Below, piece after piece: positions 60,602-64,000 of a stretch of DNA of 64,000 nt (positions are counted from its first letter, which is position 1; each line of letters opens with the position of its first letter). The notes beneath the pieces were generated by a model. The model worked only from the letters and a program-made list of their open reading frames with translations, did not search any database and was not told where the DNA came from. Source of the DNA: Phycisphaeraceae bacterium (GTDB lineage: Bacteria; Planctomycetota; Phycisphaerae; Phycisphaerales; UBA1924); NCBI GenBank assembly GCA_019636695.1, contig JAHBXD010000001.1:303661-367660 (forward strand). Direction: 5' to 3'. Made by a program: the position numbers and the translations under genes.

Positions 60602-61502
60602 CCCAGGGTTTTCCCTGGCGAGGAGACTTCAGCCCGCGAGCAAGGCGTTCCAGCGCTTGGCGCTGGTCTTCAGTAAGTGTATCCGGGTCGGGAGGCACGA
60701 TCCGAACCGTGGCGAAAAGATCGCCGGATCGCCCCTCGGCATTCGTCAACCCTCGCCCGCGAAGGCGGAGCTTCCGTCCGCTCGACGTTCCTGGTGGAAC
60801 GGTCAGCACAAGCGATTCCCCAAGCGTGGGCACCGAAATCGATGCACCCAGCGTCGCCTCGGTGATGCTCAGCGGCAGGTCAAACTCGAGGTCGAGGCCC
60901 TTGGGGTCAGTCCTGCGGAAAATGGGGTGCCCACCGACATGGACAGTGACCACAACTTCCGGGTCGCCCGGCGTGCGGGGCTTGACGCGAAGGCGGGCAC
61001 CTTGAGCGACGCCCCGGGGAATCACTAGGTCGATGCGATGCGTGACCCCTTGCCGCTCGATGGTCAACGGGTGCTCGCCGCCTCGGGCCATCGTGTCAAA
61101 TGAGATATGGACATCCTGTTCGACGGTCACCGGACGCGTGCGGCGAGAGGCCCTGCGTCCAGAAGTTTGGCCGAAAGGTGTCTCGGTCCTACCACCGAAG
61201 AACGCATCGAACATGGAGCCGAGATCATCAAAATCGAACCCGGACGCCTGGGGAGATCCTTGGGCTGTGCGTGCGGACGCCCCGGGACCGGCAGCCCCGA
61301 AGAGGTCGTATTGGCGTCGTTTCTCGGGATCGGAAAGGACGTCGTAGGCATCCTGAACTTCGGTAAAGCGCTTCTGGGCGTCGGGAGTCTTGTTGACATC
61401 GGGGTGCAGTTTTCGCGCGAGCGCTCGATACGCCTTACGGATCTCTTCGATCGATGCATCACGCGAGACGCCGAGTACGGCGTAGTAATCCCGACCCTCC
61501 AT
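60576..61502 (-). CDS. DnaJ/CbpA-type co-chaperone
   Basis: The 308-residue protein has an N-terminal J domain (DYYAVLGVSRDASIEEIRKAYRALARKLHPDVN, with HPD at 33-35), a Gly/Phe region (GFDFDDLGSMFDAFFGG), and the two beta-barrel C-terminal substrate domains. It lacks the zinc-finger region, so it is a type II (CbpA-like) J protein. It stimulates DnaK ATPase and brings it clients. No dnaK is adjacent. It overlaps the sugar transferase frame at its end. Confidence 0.93.
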   Translation of the reverse strand: MEGRDYYAVLGVSRDASIEEIRKAYRALARKLHPDVNKTPDAQKRFTEVQDAYDVLSDPEKRRQYDLFGAAGPGASARTAQGSPQASGFDFDDLGSMFDAFFGGRTETPFGQTSGRRASRRTRPVTVEQDVHISFDTMARGGEHPLTIERQGVTHRIDLVIPRGVAQGARLRVKPRTPGDPEVVVTVHVGGHPIFRRTDPKGLDLEFDLPLSITEATLGASISVPTLGESLVLTVPPGTSSGRKLRLRGRGLTNAEGRSGDLFATVRIVPPDPDTLTEDQRQALERLARGLKSPRQGKPWDERHGVTP

Positions 61503-61542
61503 TGCGCCAAACTCCTGCCCGCCCGGTCAGTGGCGCGGGCGA

Positions 61543-62730
61543 TCAACGATTCATGCCTTCATTCCCGCCTTGTTGGCCCTGGGGCTGGGGCATGCCGGCG
61601 CCGGGCTCCGTTTCCTCCCCGTGATCAGCCGGAAGTTCTTCTTGCGGGATGATCGTAAGGCACTTGATGTGATAGATCAGCGTGGCCCCGCCGCGGGGAA
61701 TGCCCATCTCCGGGGAGCCTTGGGGGAAGCCGTCGTTCGGCTCGATGATGATGGTTCGATTCGTGCCCACCGTAGCCCCGACCGCGCCGAGTCGCCACCC
61801 ACGGATGGTGCCCGGACCGGGGTGGAGCCACTTGCCCGTGGCCTGAAAGGTGTCGCTCGAACCGATGAAATGCTGCGTGTCGCGCACCCAGGCTTCGTAG
61901 GCCCACTCGATCAGGTCGCCCGGGCGGACGACATGCCCTTCGGGGCGCTCCCATTCGATGATGACGGTGCCGCTTGGACGGCGTTCGACCCGGATCGAGT
62001 GCTCAAATCGCTCGAAGACGACCGGCGTGGTTTCAGAACCCCAGACAAGCTTGCCTTCGGCGTCGTAGCCGCGATCGAGCATGATGAGGCGGTCTGGCGA
62101 CAGGGTGACGTCGGTCGCCATTTCAAAGGCGTTACCGATGGTGGTGGGGACGCGGCCACCCGATGAGCCTTTGAAGGTGTCTCCGTCTTTGGTCAGCGTG
62201 ATGTCCATCGAAGCGATCAGGTTCGACCGCTGGAGGCGAGGGAACGCCTCCGGCGCGGCCCAGAGGCCGGCGAACATGTGCATTGAGTGCTGGTTGACCG
62301 AGATCTCGTGGGTGCGGATGCGTGCCTTGCCCCCTGCTTCGAGAATCTGGAATATCGCCTGCCGATACGGGCGATCGGGGGAATCTTCGCGAGAAAGTTC
62401 AACGTAGAGGCAGTCGCGGATGCCGCGCAGAATCACTGGAGCAGCATGGATGACCACCCGCGTGCTGCCGCGATTGTCAATGTCGGGTATCGGCTCAACA
62501 CTGCGCCACGAGCCGGCAAGCAGCTTGCCGACCTCGCCGACCAGGGGCGTAGACCACTGATATTCGCGCACCGTCCGTGTCGCATCGGCCGGCTCGGTCT
62601 GGATCGGAATGTTCTCGGGCCGAACACGCTGGGGTTCGGTCTGGGGCTGCATGGCCGCGGCAAGGGCGGCAACTGCAGCCAACACGCCAACAGAGGCGGC
62701 AAGTCGGGTGCGACGACGTGTGCTGAGCAT
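61543..62730 (-). CDS. secreted CpcT/CpeT-like domain fused to FKBP-type peptidyl-prolyl isomerase
   Basis: After a signal peptide (RLAASVGVLAAVAALAAA), residues about 65-245 match the CpcT/CpeT pattern: LLAGSWRSVEPIPDID, VIHAAPVIL, DCLYVELSREDSPDRPYRQAIFQI and RTHEIS. Residues about 255-365 form an FKBP domain: VRPGDLIEWAYEAWVRD, WLHPGPGTIRGWRLGAVGATVGTNRTIIIEP and IPRGGATLIYHIKCLTI. The Gln/Gly-rich tail is disordered. CpcT/CpeT proteins attach bilins to phycobiliproteins in cyanobacteria; here no phycobilisome genes exist, so the domain probably has another role. The FKBP part should catalyse or chaperone folding in the periplasm. Confidence 0.8.
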   Translation of the reverse strand: MLSTRRRTRLAASVGVLAAVAALAAAMQPQTEPQRVRPENIPIQTEPADATRTVREYQWSTPLVGEVGKLLAGSWRSVEPIPDIDNRGSTRVVIHAAPVILRGIRDCLYVELSREDSPDRPYRQAIFQILEAGGKARIRTHEISVNQHSMHMFAGLWAAPEAFPRLQRSNLIASMDITLTKDGDTFKGSSGGRVPTTIGNAFEMATDVTLSPDRLIMLDRGYDAEGKLVWGSETTPVVFERFEHSIRVERRPSGTVIIEWERPEGHVVRPGDLIEWAYEAWVRDTQHFIGSSDTFQATGKWLHPGPGTIRGWRLGAVGATVGTNRTIIIEPNDGFPQGSPEMGIPRGGATLIYHIKCLTIIPQEELPADHGEETEPGAGMPQPQGQQGGNEGMNR

Positions 62731-62763
62731 GGCGTGAACTCCTGCTGATATGCGTGGCGACGG

Positions 62764-63732
62764 TCAGGCAAGCTCAGGGAAGAGCTTGTTGACAACGGCG
62801 ACGAGATCCTTCACGTGCGAAACGCTCTCATCCATGAGTTTCTGTTCTTCGGCGGTCATCTTGAAGGTCACGATCTTCTCGACGCCCTTGCTTCCCAGGA
62901 GCGCGGGCACTCCCACGAAATAACCCTTGCCCTTCTGGCCGGTGGCTACACCGAACTCGTCTTCACAATACGCGGCCGAAGGAATGATGCGCTTCTTGTC
63001 CTTAATGATCGCTTCGACCATCTGGATTGTGCCGCTGGCCGGGGCGTAATAGGCGCTGGTGCCCATCAGTTTGACGATCTCGCCTCCGCCGACCTTCGCC
63101 CGCTCCACGAGCGCGTTGATTTTGTCGGCGGGAAGCAGATCGGTGAGCGGGATGCCGTGCACGCTGGTCAGACGCGGCAGCGGCACCATGTCGTCGCCGT
63201 GCCCGCCCAGGAGCAACGCGGAAATATCCTCGACGCTGACGTTCAGCTCCATCGCGATGAACTCGCGGAAGCGGGCGACGTCGAGGGCGCCGGCCTGACC
63301 CATGATGCGGTTCGTCGGGAATCCGGTGACCTTCCACGCCGTGTAGACCATCGCATCGAGCGGATTGCTGACCACGATCACGATCGAATCTGGAGCGAAC
63401 TCGCGGATCTGCTCGCACACGCTCTTGACGATTCCGACGTTGGTCTGGATAAGGTCGTCGCGGCTCATGCCCGGCTTACGGGGAAGCCCCGCCGTTACGA
63501 CGACGACGTCTGAGCCGGCGATGTCCCGATAATCGCTCGTGCCGATGATTTTCGAATCAAAACGCTCGATCGGCCCGCAGCACGCCAGGTCGAGTGCCTT
63601 GCCCTTGGCCACGCCTTCCCTGTCGGGGATATCCAGGAGCACGATGTCTCCCAGTTCCTTGGCTGCCGCCCAGTGGGCGCAGGTCGCTCCGACGTTCCCG
63701 GCTCCGATAATGCTGATCTTGGCCCGACGCAT
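62764..63732 (-). CDS. mdh: malate dehydrogenase (LDH-like type)
   Basis: The 322-residue protein has KISIIGAGNVGATCAHWAA, the Asp for NAD at LLDIPDREGVAKGKALDL, the substrate loop GLPRKPGMSRDDLIQTN with malate-specific Arg, VSNPLDAMVYTAWKVTGFP, and the catalytic LLGGHGDDMVPLPR with its His. It oxidises malate with NAD in the TCA cycle. The start was placed at the ATG with GGAGG six bases upstream; a frame extension upstream lacks family similarity. It is the first gene of the minus-strand set with the CpcT-FKBP gene. Confidence 0.96.
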   Translation of the reverse strand: MRRAKISIIGAGNVGATCAHWAAAKELGDIVLLDIPDREGVAKGKALDLACCGPIERFDSKIIGTSDYRDIAGSDVVVVTAGLPRKPGMSRDDLIQTNVGIVKSVCEQIREFAPDSIVIVVSNPLDAMVYTAWKVTGFPTNRIMGQAGALDVARFREFIAMELNVSVEDISALLLGGHGDDMVPLPRLTSVHGIPLTDLLPADKINALVERAKVGGGEIVKLMGTSAYYAPASGTIQMVEAIIKDKKRIIPSAAYCEDEFGVATGQKGKGYFVGVPALLGSKGVEKIVTFKMTAEEQKLMDESVSHVKDLVAVVNKLFPELA

Positions 63733-64000
63733 CTGGTCCTCCATATCGGCTTGTTGGGCGCCCTGGTCGTGTCTCGTTCGCAACTCAGCGGCGGAAACAA
63801 CAATAGGAAGGCACTCTTGCCGAAGCGGCAATGCCCGGCTTTCCCCGGGGTGATGCGATGTATTGATCACATACTCGGGCGTGCCCCGCGAGTTCGCTCG
63901 CAACCGTCGGTGAGGGCGGTGTCAAAAACGACTTCCGTGGCGCGGGCAGGCTCTCCCTGAGCAAACACCGGCAACCGTTGCGGCTCACCCCCAAGGATGA
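63733..64000. other. upstream region of malate dehydrogenase, nothing recognised
   Basis: GC-rich sequence to the window edge. The promoter of mdh should lie here. A short minus-strand frame (63785-63994) shows no protein-like features. Confidence 0.4.

Overview
The window is GC-rich bacterial chromosome, most likely from a member of the Phycisphaerae (Planctomycetota). Support for this: four secreted proteins end in the long-loop 'GC-type' dockerin tail typical of Phycisphaerales; one protein ends in a PTPGA-type PEP-CTERM sorting tail; two are prepilin-like proteins of the kind expanded in planctomycetes; and two Gfo/Idh/MocA oxidoreductases carry Tat signals. No rRNA, tRNA, CRISPR array, integrase or transposase was recognised. 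The assignment is inference from protein character, because no marker RNA gene is present.

Layout. 1-3.7 kb (minus strand): the 5' part of a PLP-dependent aromatic-amino-acid decarboxylase running off the left edge, a LysM/L,D-transpeptidase, 5-formyl-THF cyclo-ligase and two small unknown genes. 3.9-7.8 kb: a sigma-54 response regulator, purM and metK. 7.9-15.8 kb: a PEP-CTERM protein, a GT4 glycosyltransferase, a small membrane protein divergent from an XRE-cupin regulator, LemA with a partner, smpB, and three envelope or secreted proteins. 15.9-22.6 kb: a carbohydrate-like module with two Tat oxidoreductases around ApbE, a nucleoside-type MFS transporter with a large inserted domain, and a TIM-barrel isomerase/epimerase. 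22.8-29.7 kb: an orphan zinc-binding lipoprotein behind a structured leader, purQ coupled to a PP2C phosphatase and an unknown gene, a transaldolase-like protein, a polyprenyl synthase and a CBS protein.

29.9-43.2 kb is the most unusual part. Three paralogous secreted proteins lie in tandem; each holds three copies of an Asp/Asn-rich 12-residue motif (DNGTPDNPNDDF) and ends in the GC-type dockerin pair. After carA and priA comes a fourth dockerin protein that looks like a PstS-type solute-binding domain joined to a long series of EF-hand/dockerin repeats, and then a prepilin-like protein. Several of these genes end in strong intrinsic terminators and start with strong Shine-Dalgarno sites.

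43.3-57.3 kb: housekeeping and envelope genes, including a tightly overlapping seven-gene run (TPR, recX, lipoprotein, rhodanese, maf, membrane protein, lpxK) followed by panD, a second prepilin-like gene, a RidA protein, a long RseP-type site-2 protease and an alpha/beta hydrolase. 57.3-59.0 kb has a visibly different, AT-richer composition, a 13-bp tandem repeat and one unrecognised membrane protein, and may be acquired DNA. 59.0-63.7 kb (minus strand): an exopolysaccharide-type sugar transferase, a DnaJ/CbpA co-chaperone, an unusual CpcT/CpeT-FKBP fusion and malate dehydrogenase.

The set describes a diderm bacterium (LpxK, RseP, L,D-transpeptidase) with a large secreted-protein repertoire that uses at least two C-terminal tail systems. 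The sorting or anchoring machinery (exosortase, cohesins) is not in the window.
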